Source of the DNA: CAYVZZ01 sp964456185
GTDB taxonomy: Bacteria; Pseudomonadota; Gammaproteobacteria; Pseudomonadales; Alcanivoracaceae
Assembly: GCA_964456185.1 (NCBI GenBank)
Contig: CAYVZZ010000006.1
Location: 1-41,202 of the forward strand
Reading direction: 5' to 3'
Length of the DNA stretch: 41,202 bases
Positions 26,316 through 35,296 of the stretch are shown here, one piece after another. Under the pieces are notes generated by a model. The model did no database searches. It had not been told where the DNA came from and saw nothing but the letters and a program-made list of their open reading frames with translations. A program made the translations under genes and the position numbers. How positions within the stretch are numbered: the stretch's first letter is position 1; each line of letters opens with the position of its first letter.

Positions 26316-26561
26316 ATGGCAAAAGGGCACACGCTACAAGACCCTTTCTTGAATGCATTGAGGAAGGAACACATTCCGGTATCCATTTTCTTGGTGAACG
26401 GCATTAAACTGCAGGGGCAAATTGAGTCGTTTGACCAATATGTTGTACTGCTGAAAAATGCGGTTAGCCAAATGGTTTACAAACACGCTATTTCCACCGT
26501 TGTGCCGGTACGCAATCCGCGTCCGTCTGCACCACGCGATGACATGCACTACAACGATTAA
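26316..26561 (+). CDS. hfq: RNA chaperone Hfq
   Basis: Hfq is the Sm-like hexameric RNA chaperone that pairs small RNAs with mRNAs. The 81-residue protein has the full Sm core: LQDPFLNALRKEHIPVSIFLVNGIKLQGQIESFDQYVVLL (Sm1, given here by its residues 7-46) and the invariant YKHAIST of Sm2. The C-terminal tail is short, like the Pseudomonas form and unlike the long E. coli one. The ribosome-binding site is GAGGAGAG. A hairpin terminator follows 29 bases after the stop. Confidence 0.98.
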   Translation: MAKGHTLQDPFLNALRKEHIPVSIFLVNGIKLQGQIESFDQYVVLLKNAVSQMVYKHAISTVVPVRNPRPSAPRDDMHYND

Positions 26562-26590
26562 TATCGCTGTTGTTGCAATATGATGGGAAA

Positions 26591-26620
26591 CACAAAGGCC
26601 GGCTTTGTCCGGTCTTTGTG
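26591..26620 (+). terminator. Hairpin terminator after hfq
   Basis: CACAAAGGCCGG (26591-26602) pairs over 12 positions, with one G-T wobble, with CCGGTCTTTGTG (26609-26620); the loop is 6 bases. It is followed by CGTTTAG, only a short T stretch, so read-through into hflX is probable. Confidence 0.6.
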
Positions 26621-26660
26621 CGTTTAGGGCACAGGCTTGGCTAAAGCATAAGAGGCTGGA

Positions 26661-27974
26661 TTGGAATTTTTTCTCACCCCCGAGGTGGAAGCGCGCGAAA
26701 GCTTCGATAGGGCACTGTTAGTGCATCTGGAGATGCGCGGCGCAACCGATAGCGAAGCATTAGACGAATTTCATCATCTGGTGGCCAGCAGTGGCGTCAC
26801 TCCATTGGCGCAGCTGGTGGTCAAACGCGACCGACCCCATCCGGCACTATTTATCGGCTCGGGCAAGGCCGAGGAATTGGCCGACATGGCGGCCGCCGAA
26901 AAAGCCGACGTGGTATTGTTTAACCATGCCTTATCGCCCGCTCAAGAACGTAATCTGGAACGCATTATTCGCTGCCGGGTGTTGGATCGAACCGGATTGA
27001 TTCTGGATATCTTCGCCCAGCGGGCGCGCACCCATGAAGGCCGACTGCAAGTGGAGTTGGCGCAGCTGACGCATCTTTCTACACGCCTGGTTCGCGGCTG
27101 GACGCACTTGGAGCGCCAAAAAGGCGGTATCGGTCTGCGTGGTCCTGGCGAGAGCCAATTGGAAACCGACCGGCGCCTGATTCGTGAACGCATTAAACAT
27201 TTGCGCCAACGGCTCGATAAAGTTAAACGCCAGCGTGCGCAGGGACGTCGTGCGCGGCAACGCTCTTCGGTGCCTCTAGTCTCTCTGGTGGGTTATACCA
27301 ACGCCGGAAAATCGACCCTGTTTAACGCTATGACCACCGGCGAAGTCTATGTCGCCGACCAGCTATTTGCGACGCTCGACCCGACTCTGAGACGAGTCAA
27401 AATCCCCGGCATGGGGCCGGTGGTGTTGGCCGATACGGTAGGCTTTATTCGCCATCTGCCGCATCGACTGGTGGAATCCTTTCACGCTACTTTGGAAGAA
27501 ACGCTGGATGCCGCCTTGCTGTTGCACGTCAGTGATTGCAGCAATGAGGAACTACCCGAAAAAGTAGCTGCGGTAAATGGCGTGCTGAATGACATTGGTG
27601 CGGAAGAGCAGCCGCAACTTCAGGTGTTGAATAAAGTCGACCTGACCGATGGCGAGGCACGTATCGAACGTGACGCCGACGGCAAGCCAGTGCGCGTTTG
27701 GCTGTCGGCGGTCACCGGCGACGGCATGGAACTTTTATACCGCGCTATGGCCGAACGCTTGAGTGAAGGGCGTGTGGAAAAATGGCTGACCGTTCCGCCT
27801 GCCGTTGCCGGGCGGCTAAGGTCTGGCTTGTATGAATCCGGCGAAGTGCTGGCCGAGAAGACTGATGCCAAAGGCAATCTTTTGTTGCGTGTTAGCTTGA
27901 GCCGCCAACATTTCGAACGCTTATTGCGGCATAATGGACTTAAAGAAGCCGACCTCTCGCCAATCGATGAATAA
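26661..27974 (+). CDS. hflX: Ribosome-associated GTPase HflX
   Basis: HflX is a TRAFAC-class GTPase that splits stalled ribosomes after heat and other stress. The 437-residue protein has the HflX-specific N-terminal domain (ARESFDRALLVHLEM, then IRCRVLDRTGLILDIFAQRARTHEG across about 105-130), the helical linker with KGGIGLRGPGESQLETDRR, and the GTPase domain with G1 GYTNAGKST near residue 212, G3 DTVGFI and G4 NKVD. Start: TTG 26661 with AGAGG just upstream; no ATG precedes it in frame at a sensible place. The promoter for hflKC lies in the 66-base gap that follows. Confidence 0.96.
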   Translation: MEFFLTPEVEARESFDRALLVHLEMRGATDSEALDEFHHLVASSGVTPLAQLVVKRDRPHPALFIGSGKAEELADMAAAEKADVVLFNHALSPAQERNLERIIRCRVLDRTGLILDIFAQRARTHEGRLQVELAQLTHLSTRLVRGWTHLERQKGGIGLRGPGESQLETDRRLIRERIKHLRQRLDKVKRQRAQGRRARQRSSVPLVSLVGYTNAGKSTLFNAMTTGEVYVADQLFATLDPTLRRVKIPGMGPVVLADTVGFIRHLPHRLVESFHATLEETLDAALLLHVSDCSNEELPEKVAAVNGVLNDIGAEEQPQLQVLNKVDLTDGEARIERDADGKPVRVWLSAVTGDGMELLYRAMAERLSEGRVEKWLTVPPAVAGRLRSGLYESGEVLAEKTDAKGNLLLRVSLSRQHFERLLRHNGLKEADLSPIDE

Positions 27975-27981
27975 CGGCAGC

Positions 27982-28010
27982 TTGTGTGTGACCTGCCTGC
28001 TGCCTACAAT
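27982..28010 (+). promoter_or_regulatory. Likely promoter for hflK-hflC
   Basis: TTGTGT (27982-27987) and TACAAT (28005-28010) are spaced by exactly 17 bases in the gap between hflX and hflK. Transcription would start near 28017, about 24 bases before the hflK ATG. Confidence 0.45.
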
Positions 28011-28040
28011 CCCGCCTGTACCTATTTATTGGAGTAAGCC

Positions 28041-29237
28041 ATGGCCTGGAATCAATCCGGCGATGACAAAAAGAAAGACGACAAGCCGCGCGATACCCAA
28101 AAGCCGCCCGAGCTGGATCAACTGTTCAAAGACGTGAAAGACCAGTTTTCCAGCCTGCTGGGCAACAAAAAGCCTCAGAAACCGGGTAAGAAAAACGGCG
28201 GTTCGCGTCCTGCTACCTATTGGCTGAGCCTTTTTGTTATCGGGCTGGTGGCGATTGTGGCATTCAGTGGCACCTATCAAGTGCCCGAACATCAGCGCGC
28301 GGTCGTGCTGGGCTATGGAAATCAGCCGGTCGTTAAGCAGCCGGGCACGCATTGGCACAATCCGCTTTGGCAGCAGGTGGCCTTGGTTAATGTCGATGCC
28401 GTTAATCACTACAAGCTGTCAGGTGAGCAGGTCACTGCCGACGGCAAATTGATTAACGTATCGGTCGATGTTGGCTATCAAATCGGCGATCCCGTAAAAT
28501 ATGTCACCTCTCTCGCGTCCCCCGTCAGTGGGTTGCAGCATTTGCTGTTGGCCAGTTTGCGTCAGCAGGTTGGCCAGCATTCTTTGCAGCAACTGATGGC
28601 CAATGGACGGGAAACCTTGGCTAAGGCCATAAAGCAGCAGCTCATCAAAGGTGTTACCGCACAACAAACGGGGCTGTTAATTAATCAGGTTAATGTGCAG
28701 CAATTAGGGTTGCCCGATCGTGTCGATAAGGCGTTTGGTTCGCTGGATGCGATTCGCGCCCAAGGCGAACAGGCATTGCAAGCCGCCAAACAAAAGCAGG
28801 CTGCCAAAATAGCCAGTGCCAAAGAGAAGACGCAACAATTACTGACGCAGGCTAAGGCCTATCAGAAAGAAAAAGTCGATCATGCAAAGGGTGACGTAAG
28901 CCGCTTTAACAGCTTGTTGGCCAGCTACCGCAAAGCACCGCAAGTGACGCGCGACCGGCTTTATTTCGACACCATGGAGGCCGTTCTCAAAGATACTCCA
29001 AAAGTGGTGGTGATGACTGGTAACGCCAATCAGCTGTTGGTGCCGTTAAAGAGTTTGTTGTCTGAGCAGGCACAAAAGACTCGCTCCTCAACGGCGGACG
29101 ACAAAGAAAAGGCGGTAAACGATAAAGCCACCAAATCGCCAGCCGCTGAAAAGTCGGAAGCTAAAGCTGACGCCAAACCGGCCAAGAAAGTCACTAGCCT
29201 GTACGACAAACCAGGCGACGGGGAGCCAGGATTATGA
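28041..29237 (+). CDS. hflK: FtsH protease modulator HflK
   Basis: HflK and HflC form the large SPFH-domain cage around the membrane protease FtsH and limit its access to substrates. The 398-residue protein has a Lys/Pro-rich cytoplasmic N-tail (1-58), one transmembrane helix (about 61-81), the SPFH/band-7 domain (YQVPEHQRAVVLGYG onward), an Ala/Gln/Lys-rich coiled coil (about 250-290), and a charged C-terminal tail. The N-tail lacks the Gly-rich stretch common in E. coli HflK. It overlaps hflC by ATGA. Confidence 0.95.
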   Translation: MAWNQSGDDKKKDDKPRDTQKPPELDQLFKDVKDQFSSLLGNKKPQKPGKKNGGSRPATYWLSLFVIGLVAIVAFSGTYQVPEHQRAVVLGYGNQPVVKQPGTHWHNPLWQQVALVNVDAVNHYKLSGEQVTADGKLINVSVDVGYQIGDPVKYVTSLASPVSGLQHLLLASLRQQVGQHSLQQLMANGRETLAKAIKQQLIKGVTAQQTGLLINQVNVQQLGLPDRVDKAFGSLDAIRAQGEQALQAAKQKQAAKIASAKEKTQQLLTQAKAYQKEKVDHAKGDVSRFNSLLASYRKAPQVTRDRLYFDTMEAVLKDTPKVVVMTGNANQLLVPLKSLLSEQAQKTRSSTADDKEKAVNDKATKSPAAEKSEAKADAKPAKKVTSLYDKPGDGEPGL

Positions 29238-30115
29238 GCCAAAAGATTGTCAGCGTGTTGATCTTGGTCGTGGTGGTCGTGTGGCTGCTGGTGCAGTCGA
29301 TCGTGCCAGTTAATGCCACCGAAGAAGCCGTTGTCGTGCGTAGTGGTCAGGTGACGTCAACCTTGTCGCCCGGGCTGCATTTATTAGTGCCCGTAGTCGA
29401 TCGAGCGGTTAGCGTTGATACGCGCAGCCAAGTCACCACTTTGCCGGCCATCGAGGTGGATACGGCCTCAGGCCAGCCTCTAGGGGTGAATTTTTATGTG
29501 CTGTGGCAGATCAGTGATGTGGCTACCTATGCCCATTCAACCTTGTTTTCGGCAAGCAGCCAAAACCCCGGCACGGGGGTTGACCAATGGCTAGAGAAAC
29601 AATTGAAGGCACCTTTGAAAAAACAATTGTCACAGTTGTCGCAAGCCGCTTTATTGTCAGGGGGGCAGCAAGATGCTTTGGCTGAAATAGTCGAAGGCGT
29701 TAATCAGAAAGCGGCTAAAATGGGAATTCAAATTAGCCAATTGCAGCTACAAAACATTAGCTGGCCGAAAGCGGCACGCCAACAGGTTTATCAACTCATG
29801 CAGGCAGATGCAGTTGCCGAACAGAAAACTTTGAAAGCAGAAAATGCCGCTAAAGTGGCGCAAGTCGAGGCGGCTACCAAAGCGAAAGTGGCGACCTTAC
29901 TTGCAGATGCTCACCGCAAAGCTCAGCAATTACGCGCCGCTGGTGACGCCAAGGCCGGCGCCATTTATGCCAAGGCGTATGGCCAAGCACCCGAGTTTTA
30001 TCGTTTCTACCGCAGCATGCAGGCCTATCGAAATAGCTTCGATGGTCAAGGTGATGTGTTAGTGCTGGGGCCGGATAACGATTTTCTGCATTATTTTCGA
30101 CACATGGATAAGTAG
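29234..30115 (+). CDS. hflC: FtsH protease modulator HflC
   Basis: HflC is the partner of HflK in the periplasmic SPFH cage. The 293-residue protein has an N-terminal transmembrane helix (about 4-24), the SPFH domain beginning VNATEEAVVVRSGQV, an Ala-rich coiled coil (about 190-245) and the ending FYRFYRSMQAYRNSF, a conserved HflC feature. Start overlaps the hflK stop by four bases. A 66-base gap without a clear signal separates it from the next gene. Confidence 0.95.
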   Translation: MSQKIVSVLILVVVVVWLLVQSIVPVNATEEAVVVRSGQVTSTLSPGLHLLVPVVDRAVSVDTRSQVTTLPAIEVDTASGQPLGVNFYVLWQISDVATYAHSTLFSASSQNPGTGVDQWLEKQLKAPLKKQLSQLSQAALLSGGQQDALAEIVEGVNQKAAKMGIQISQLQLQNISWPKAARQQVYQLMQADAVAEQKTLKAENAAKVAQVEAATKAKVATLLADAHRKAQQLRAAGDAKAGAIYAKAYGQAPEFYRFYRSMQAYRNSFDGQGDVLVLGPDNDFLHYFRHMDK

Positions 30116-30181
30116 CCTCTAGGCAGGCAAACAGCGGCATGACGTGGTAACATAGTCAGCCGGTCGACGGACGGAAACGCT

Positions 30182-30373
30182 ATGCATTGGGAGCTGTTAC
30201 TGGAAGCATTTTGTATTGCCCTGCTGATTGAAGGGGTTCCCTTGTTTATTGCACCGCGGCACATTAAAGACAGTGCGCTAAGCCTGTCCCGGATGGATAA
30301 TTTTACACTCCGCATCATTGGCCTCTGCGTGGTGGCTGCTGGTGCCCTCCTAATGGTTCTGGTTAATACATGA
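30182..30373 (+). CDS. yjeT: DUF2065 family small membrane protein (YjeT-like)
   Basis: This 63-residue protein has two predicted transmembrane helices (about 6-24 and 42-60). It matches DUF2065, whose members sit between hflC and purA (or hisZ) in many gammaproteobacteria. The segment GVPLFIAPRHIKD is characteristic. The function is unknown; position suggests a link with HflKC or membrane quality control but that is inference. Its stop overlaps the hisZ ATG (ATGA). Confidence 0.88.
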   Translation: MHWELLLEAFCIALLIEGVPLFIAPRHIKDSALSLSRMDNFTLRIIGLCVVAAGALLMVLVNT

Positions 30374-31566
30374 ATCAAGAAGAACAGTGGTTACTGCCCG
30401 AAGGCGTGGGCGAGATTTTGCCGCCTGCTGCTTTGGCTGTTGAAACCTTGCGGCGCGAGCTGCTAAATCAATTTTCCCGTTGGGGTTACCAACTGGTGTT
30501 TCCGCCGTTGGTCGAGTTTCTCGAATCCTTATTAAATGGTGCTGGTCGCGACCTGGCGAATGAAACCTGTACCTTTACCGATCGCTCTTCCGGGCGCACC
30601 ATTGGCGTGCGTGCCGACATGACGCCGCAAGTGGCGCGCATGGACGCCCACAGCTTGCAACGTCAAGGGCCGGCACGGCTGTGTTATTGCAGTACGGCTT
30701 TACGTTCTTCTGTGCCGCAAACGGGCGGCTCACGGCTGCCCTACCAAATCGGCGTTGAGCTTTTTGGTCATGAAGGCTTTGCCAGCGACGTTGAAGTCAT
30801 CTCCTTGTTGTTGGACACATTAAATGTGGCTGGTGCCGAAGGCGTGACGTTAGAGCTGGGGCATGTGGGTATTTTTCGTGCATTGATTGCCGCCGCCGGG
30901 CTGGATGCCAGTGCCGAAGCAACTTTGTCTGATATTTATTTGCGCAAAGCGGTTACCGAGCTGGAAAGCTTTCTTGACGCGCATGAGCTGCCGGAGAATA
31001 TCGCCAAACTGTTGCAACAGCTTCCTTGGCTATGCGGTGGCGCGGATGTCTTATCGCGCGCCAGCCAAGCCTTTGCCGAGGTGCCGGAGGCGCAGGCGGC
31101 TATTGACGAGTTGCAGCAGCGTGTCGATTGGCTGACTGCTGCCTACCCGCAAGTGTCGGTTTATCTGGACTTGGGCGAGCTGCGCGGCTATCACTATCAC
31201 ACCGGCTGTGTATTTTCGGCTTACTTGCCAGAACAAAGCGAGCCGGTGGCCAAGGGTGGCCGTTACGACCACATTGGTGAAGTTTTCGGTCGCGCACGAC
31301 CGGCAACCGGCTTTAGCGCCAACTTGAAAACACTGGCGGGCATTCAGCCAGTGACACGTCAAATGGCTATCTTGGCAGAAGGCGACATTCGCGATGCTAT
31401 CTTCCGTGATGCCATACAATCCCTGCGCGAGCAGGGCGAAACGGTTATTCTGGCCTTGCCAGGGGTAACCAATGAACCAGGTGAATTGGGTTGCGATCGT
31501 TGTCTGCAGCTTGCAGCAGATGGCAGCACCCGCATTGTTTCCATTAGCAAGTCGAACGAGCACTGA
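30370..31566 (+). CDS. hisZ: ATP phosphoribosyltransferase regulatory subunit HisZ
   Basis: HisZ is a catalytically inactive paralogue of histidyl-tRNA synthetase that forms an octamer with the short form of HisG and is needed for the first step of histidine synthesis. The 398-residue protein has the class II synthetase fold (VRADMTPQVARMDAH as motif 2 region, ending in GGRYDHIGEVFG) and lacks the anticodon-binding domain. This implies that the genome encodes a short HisG elsewhere; it is not in the window. It overlaps yjeT by four bases and lies two bases before purA. Confidence 0.96.
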   Translation: MNQEEQWLLPEGVGEILPPAALAVETLRRELLNQFSRWGYQLVFPPLVEFLESLLNGAGRDLANETCTFTDRSSGRTIGVRADMTPQVARMDAHSLQRQGPARLCYCSTALRSSVPQTGGSRLPYQIGVELFGHEGFASDVEVISLLLDTLNVAGAEGVTLELGHVGIFRALIAAAGLDASAEATLSDIYLRKAVTELESFLDAHELPENIAKLLQQLPWLCGGADVLSRASQAFAEVPEAQAAIDELQQRVDWLTAAYPQVSVYLDLGELRGYHYHTGCVFSAYLPEQSEPVAKGGRYDHIGEVFGRARPATGFSANLKTLAGIQPVTRQMAILAEGDIRDAIFRDAIQSLREQGETVILALPGVTNEPGELGCDRCLQLAADGSTRIVSISKSNEH

Positions 31567-31568
31567 AC

Positions 31569-32861
31569 ATGGGCAAAAACGTAGTGGTATTGGGCACCCA
31601 ATGGGGTGACGAGGGCAAAGGCAAGGTGGTCGATTTGTTGACCGAGCAGGCTGATGCCGTGGTGCGCTTTCAGGGCGGCCACAATGCGGGGCATACCTTG
31701 GTGATTGACGGTAAGAAAACCGTGCTGCACCTGATTCCGTCGGGCATTTTGCGTAAAGGCGTGGAATGCCTCATCGGCAATGGCGTGGTGATTTCGCTCG
31801 ATGCGCTGCTCAACGAGATGAAAAGTCTCGAAGAGGCTGGCATCGACGTGCATTCCTGCTTGAAGCTGAGCCTAGCGTGCCCCTTGATTTTGCCAACCCA
31901 TGTGGCGTTGGATCAAGCTCGTGAAAAAGCCCGTGGCAAGAAAGCCATTGGCACCACCGGGCGCGGCATCGGCCCGGCCTACGAAGACAAGGCAGCACGC
32001 CGAGGCGTGCGCTTGGGTGACCTGTTCCACCGCGAAAAGTTTGCCGCCAAGCTGGGTGAAGTCATGGATTACCACAACTTCCAGCTGCGTCATTACTACA
32101 AACAAGAGGCGGTCGACTTCCAGGAAACGCTGGATACCTTGCTGGCTCAAGGAGAACAGCTGCAAGGCATGGTGGCTGATGTCAGCGGCCGTTTGCACAC
32201 CATCCGTGAAGCTGGTGGCAAAATCCTGTTTGAAGGCGCGCAAGGCACACTGCTGGACATTGATTTAGGCACTTATCCGTTTGTGACCAGCTCTAATACC
32301 ACCGCAGGCGGCACGGCTACCGGCTCGGGTTTTGGACCCTTGTACCTCGATTATGTGCTGGGCATCACCAAAGCCTATACCACGCGAGTGGGCGGCGGGC
32401 CTTTCCCTACCGAATTGCATGATGAGGTGGGACGTCATCTGGCCGAAAAAGGCCATGAATTTGGTGCCACCACAGGCCGACCGCGTCGCTGTGGCTGGTT
32501 CGATGCGATTGGCCTTAAGCGGGCGATTCAGGTTAACTCCCTGTCAGGCCTATGCCTAACAAAATTGGATGTGCTGGATGGGCTGGAAGAAATCCGTATT
32601 TGTGTGGGTTATGAGTTGCCGGACGGCAGCCAGACTCTGAACGACTGGAGTACCGACAACTTTGCCGACATTAAGCCAGTCTATGAGACACTGCCGGGGT
32701 GGACTGAGTCTACCGTTGGTGCGAAAGAGCTGGATCAGTTGCCGGCTAATGCACGAGCCTACATAAAACGTATCGAAGAAGTGACAGGTGCGCCGATTGA
32801 TATTATCTCAACCGGCCCCGATCGCAACGAAACCATGATCCTGCGTCAGCCATTTGGTTGA
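31569..32861 (+). CDS. purA: Adenylosuccinate synthetase
   Basis: PurA makes adenylosuccinate from IMP and aspartate with GTP, the first committed step to AMP. The 430-residue protein is full length, with the P-loop-like GDEGKGK at residues 13-19 and catalytic Asp and His in TQWGDEGKGK and GGHNAGHT, plus GTTGRGIGPAYEDK and the C-terminal TGPDRNETM. It begins two bases after hisZ and is followed at once by a strong terminator, closing the hfq-to-purA block. Confidence 0.98.
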   Translation: MGKNVVVLGTQWGDEGKGKVVDLLTEQADAVVRFQGGHNAGHTLVIDGKKTVLHLIPSGILRKGVECLIGNGVVISLDALLNEMKSLEEAGIDVHSCLKLSLACPLILPTHVALDQAREKARGKKAIGTTGRGIGPAYEDKAARRGVRLGDLFHREKFAAKLGEVMDYHNFQLRHYYKQEAVDFQETLDTLLAQGEQLQGMVADVSGRLHTIREAGGKILFEGAQGTLLDIDLGTYPFVTSSNTTAGGTATGSGFGPLYLDYVLGITKAYTTRVGGGPFPTELHDEVGRHLAEKGHEFGATTGRPRRCGWFDAIGLKRAIQVNSLSGLCLTKLDVLDGLEEIRICVGYELPDGSQTLNDWSTDNFADIKPVYETLPGWTESTVGAKELDQLPANARAYIKRIEEVTGAPIDIISTGPDRNETMILRQPFG

Positions 32862-32873
32862 GTGCCAGACGAT

Positions 32874-32916
32874 AAAAAGCCCGATCAAGCTAATGTAGCT
32901 TGGTCGGGCTTTTTTT
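32874..32916. terminator. Strong bidirectional intrinsic terminator
   Basis: A long stem pairs AAAAAGCCCGATCAAGCTA (32874-32892) with TAGCTTGGTCGGGCT plus the following T-run (32896-32916); one pair is a wobble and the loop is three bases. T-run on the plus strand and A-run on the left side make it functional in both directions, for purA and for the converging kinase gene. Confidence 0.9.
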
Positions 32917-32934
32917 GTGTTGGCGAAATGGTTT

Positions 32935-33609
32935 TCAGTTGTGATAACGCCGCGATGCCAGCTGATGCAGATGCGGTAATATCCCCTTCTTCCAGAAGTC
33001 CAATGACGCGCCCTGACGCACCGAATCGGCAAGGAATCGTGTCTCTCGTTGGCTGAGCGGAAGCCGCATCTTGCGTTTGATTTTTATCAGGTGACGTAGA
33101 TCGAAAAACTGCAATAAACGCTGTGCTTTCGCCATGCCGGGAAGGCGAGGAAGCCGGCAAGCCGACGCAAAATCTATGAGTACGGGCTGGCCGTTGCGGC
33201 GGTACACCACATTAGTCGCACGAATATCATTATGAGCCACCCCCATGCGGTGCAGCTGTGACAGAGCGATGAACAGCTGCCGGTAGATCGTAGCCGATGC
33301 GGTTTTGCTGTGCGCCAAGGTGCCGCCAGAGATGTATTCTTGAACGAGAATAAACGGCGTGCCGCAGGGGTACACTCTGGGCGCGTGCGGCCAGGAGTCG
33401 AGCTTCGACAAGATGGCATGTTCGCGACGGACTAACAGACGCGCCAGCCCGGCAGCTAAATGGCTTGAAGCAAAACGACTGTAATCTTTGCAGATCACCG
33501 CAGTGCCATCAGTTAAGCGTGTGATATATACGTCGGCCTTCATGAAGCCTTTTGCATGTTGCAAATAGTCGCGCGGTGCCGTGTTGTCGATAGAGGTGTG
33601 GCGTGTCAT
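32935..33609 (-). CDS. Small LPS-kinase-like / protein-kinase-fold phosphotransferase
   Basis: This is a 224-residue protein of the kinase-like superfamily, closest by eye to LPS-kinase (WaaP/InaA/Kdo kinase) and RIO-like groups. Visible are the ATP Lys41 in VICKDY, the helix Glu63 in RREHAIL, the hinge VQEYISGG, the catalytic loop HNDIRATN at 126-133 (Asp and Asn both present) and the metal-binding Asp146 in IDFAS. Active-site residues are intact. Start: the frame opens 68 codons earlier at a TTG (33813), but the promoter at 33652-33680 lies inside that extension, so ATG 33609 is preferred; ATG 33543, with AAAGG upstream, is possible. The substrate may be an LPS core sugar; not certain. Confidence 0.72.
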   Translation of the reverse strand: MTRHTSIDNTAPRDYLQHAKGFMKADVYITRLTDGTAVICKDYSRFASSHLAAGLARLLVRREHAILSKLDSWPHAPRVYPCGTPFILVQEYISGGTLAHSKTASATIYRQLFIALSQLHRMGVAHNDIRATNVVYRRNGQPVLIDFASACRLPRLPGMAKAQRLLQFFDLRHLIKIKRKMRLPLSQRETRFLADSVRQGASLDFWKKGILPHLHQLASRRYHN

Positions 33610-33651
33610 GAGAGTGGCGATCCCACCATCGCTAATTAAATAAGTTAGCTC

Positions 33652-33680
33652 ATTATAATTTTGTTTTTTGCTTTCGGCAA
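33652..33680 (-). promoter_or_regulatory. Near-consensus sigma-70 promoter for the kinase gene
   Basis: On the minus strand TTGCCG (33680-33675) and a perfect TATAAT (33657-33652) are separated by 17 A-rich bases. Transcription would start near 33645, about 36 bases before ATG 33609. This places the upstream part of the open frame outside the message and decides the start region. Confidence 0.7.
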
Positions 33681-33858
33681 TTCTCCAAACTTGGGGATGG
33701 TCATTTCTGTCGCCCTTCGCCCAATCGAATGGCTGAATTTGACACGCAATCCGGTTAAAATGCCGCCCATGCTGCTCGGGGTAGTATTGAACTTTCATGC
33801 TGATTTGAGTCAAAGCGAAAGATGGGGTGCTTTTCTTTTTTACAGGGTAATTAAGCTG

Positions 33859-35022
33859 ATGAAATTATTTTTCTCCAAATGTCGTATCTGGCTAGTCATG
33901 CTGGGGCTTTGTTTTGCGCAGTTGGCAGTGGCTGCACCACTTATTCCACAGCCGCCAAAAGTGAACGCTGACGCCTGGATTTTGGTGGACTACCAGTCCC
34001 TCCGTGTGCTGGCGCAGCATAATGCCGACAAAGAGCTAGAGCCGGCCAGCCTGACCAAACTGATGACGGCTTACATTGTCGAACAGCAAGAATCGCTCGG
34101 CAATATTTCATCAAGTGATATGGTGCCGGTGAGTGTAAAAGCATGGCGCACAGGCGGCTCGCGCATGTTCATTCGCGAAGGTACGCGCGTCAAGCTGGAC
34201 GATTTGATGCACGGCTTGGTGATTCAATCCGGCAATGATGCTGCCGTGGCGCTGGCCGAATATGTGGCCGGAAGTACCGGTGCCTTTGCCAATATGATGA
34301 ATGCCATGGCCAAAAAGCTGGGCATGACGCACTCGCATTTCGAAAACCCAACCGGTTTGCCGCATCCCAATCACTACAGCTCGGCGCGTGACCTGGCGAC
34401 GCTCGCCCATAATATTATTCATGATTACCCGACGCACTATAAGCTCTATTCCGTTAAGACATTCACCTACAACGGCATTACCCAGCACAATCGTGTCACT
34501 CTCTTGTGGCGGGACCCCCGTGTTGATGGCTTAAAAACCGGCCACACCAAAGCGGCGGGCTACTGCCAGGTGACATCGGCCAAAAATGAAGATGGCATGC
34601 GTTTGATTGCCGTGGTCATGGGAACAGAGTCCGAAGAAGCTCGTGCCGTCGAGAGTGAAAAACTGCTTAACTACGGCTTCCGCTTTTTCCGCAATTACAC
34701 TGCCTACCAGGCCGGCGAGTCATTGGTGTCGCCTCGTGTTTGGTTGGGCGAGGCCAATCATGTTGATTTGGCCATTAAGCAAGATTTGGTTCTTACTGTG
34801 CCAAATGGCGCCACAGACAGCCTCAAACCTAAAGTGACGGTCAACCCCGAAATCAAGGCGCCCATCAAGAAAGGGCAGCAGCTTGGCACAGTGAGCATTC
34901 AGCTTAATGGTGATGTCATTGCCCAAGCGCCGCTGGTGGCGATGAGTGAAGTTAAAGAGGCCGGGTTCTTTTCTCGACTCTGGGACCATATCGTCATGTT
35001 CTTTGCCTCATTTATTGATTGA
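33859..35022 (+). CDS. dacA: D-alanyl-D-alanine carboxypeptidase, PBP5/6 type
   Basis: DacA trims the terminal D-Ala from peptidoglycan pentapeptides in the periplasm. The 387-residue protein has a signal peptide (residues 1-25, cleavage after AVA), the three active-site motifs SLTK (SxxK), SGN and KTG (in GLKTGHTKAAGYC), a PBP5 C-terminal beta domain and a final amphipathic helix (FFSRLWDHIVMFFASFID) for membrane attachment. Start ATG 33859 is preceded by AGGG 12 bases upstream; a longer frame from 33661 would put 66 non-signal residues in front. It lies 7 bases before ybeD. Confidence 0.97.
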   Translation: MKLFFSKCRIWLVMLGLCFAQLAVAAPLIPQPPKVNADAWILVDYQSLRVLAQHNADKELEPASLTKLMTAYIVEQQESLGNISSSDMVPVSVKAWRTGGSRMFIREGTRVKLDDLMHGLVIQSGNDAAVALAEYVAGSTGAFANMMNAMAKKLGMTHSHFENPTGLPHPNHYSSARDLATLAHNIIHDYPTHYKLYSVKTFTYNGITQHNRVTLLWRDPRVDGLKTGHTKAAGYCQVTSAKNEDGMRLIAVVMGTESEEARAVESEKLLNYGFRFFRNYTAYQAGESLVSPRVWLGEANHVDLAIKQDLVLTVPNGATDSLKPKVTVNPEIKAPIKKGQQLGTVSIQLNGDVIAQAPLVAMSEVKEAGFFSRLWDHIVMFFASFID

Positions 35023-35029
35023 GACCCCA

Positions 35030-35296
35030 ATGATTAACGAAGAACTGTGGGACTTTCCGCACGCCATGACCTTGAAGGTCATGGGGGCGGCTGAGGCACC
35101 GCTTGAGAAGGTGGTGTCAGCTATTTTGTCGGAGCACTTGGGGAACTTCGATGCCGACAAGCAGCTGACGCAGAGCTTTAGCAGTAGTGGCAAGTTCGTC
35201 TCGTTGTCGGCCAAGGTTGTGATGGAAAATCGGCAGCAGGTCGAGGCGATTTATGCAGCACTGAATAAAGCGCCCGAAGTGAAAGTGGTGCTTTAA
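35030..35296 (+). CDS. ybeD: DUF493 family protein (YbeD-like)
   Basis: This is an 88-residue small alpha/beta protein of the DUF493/YbeD family, with ELWDFPHAMTLKVMG at the start and the ferredoxin-like pattern ending in PEVKVVL. The function is unknown; the fold resembles small regulatory ACT-like domains. It follows dacA by 7 bases, as in E. coli. There lipB and lipA come next, whereas here the gene's last four bases overlap the end of a converging gene, so the lipoate genes must be elsewhere. Confidence 0.93.
   Translation: MINEELWDFPHAMTLKVMGAAEAPLEKVVSAILSEHLGNFDADKQLTQSFSSSGKFVSLSAKVVMENRQQVEAIYAALNKAPEVKVVL

Noticed and set aside
33610..33813. N-terminal extension of the kinase-like gene from a TTG start
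   Set aside because: A near-consensus promoter lies within it (33652-33680) and the translated extension has no domain character.
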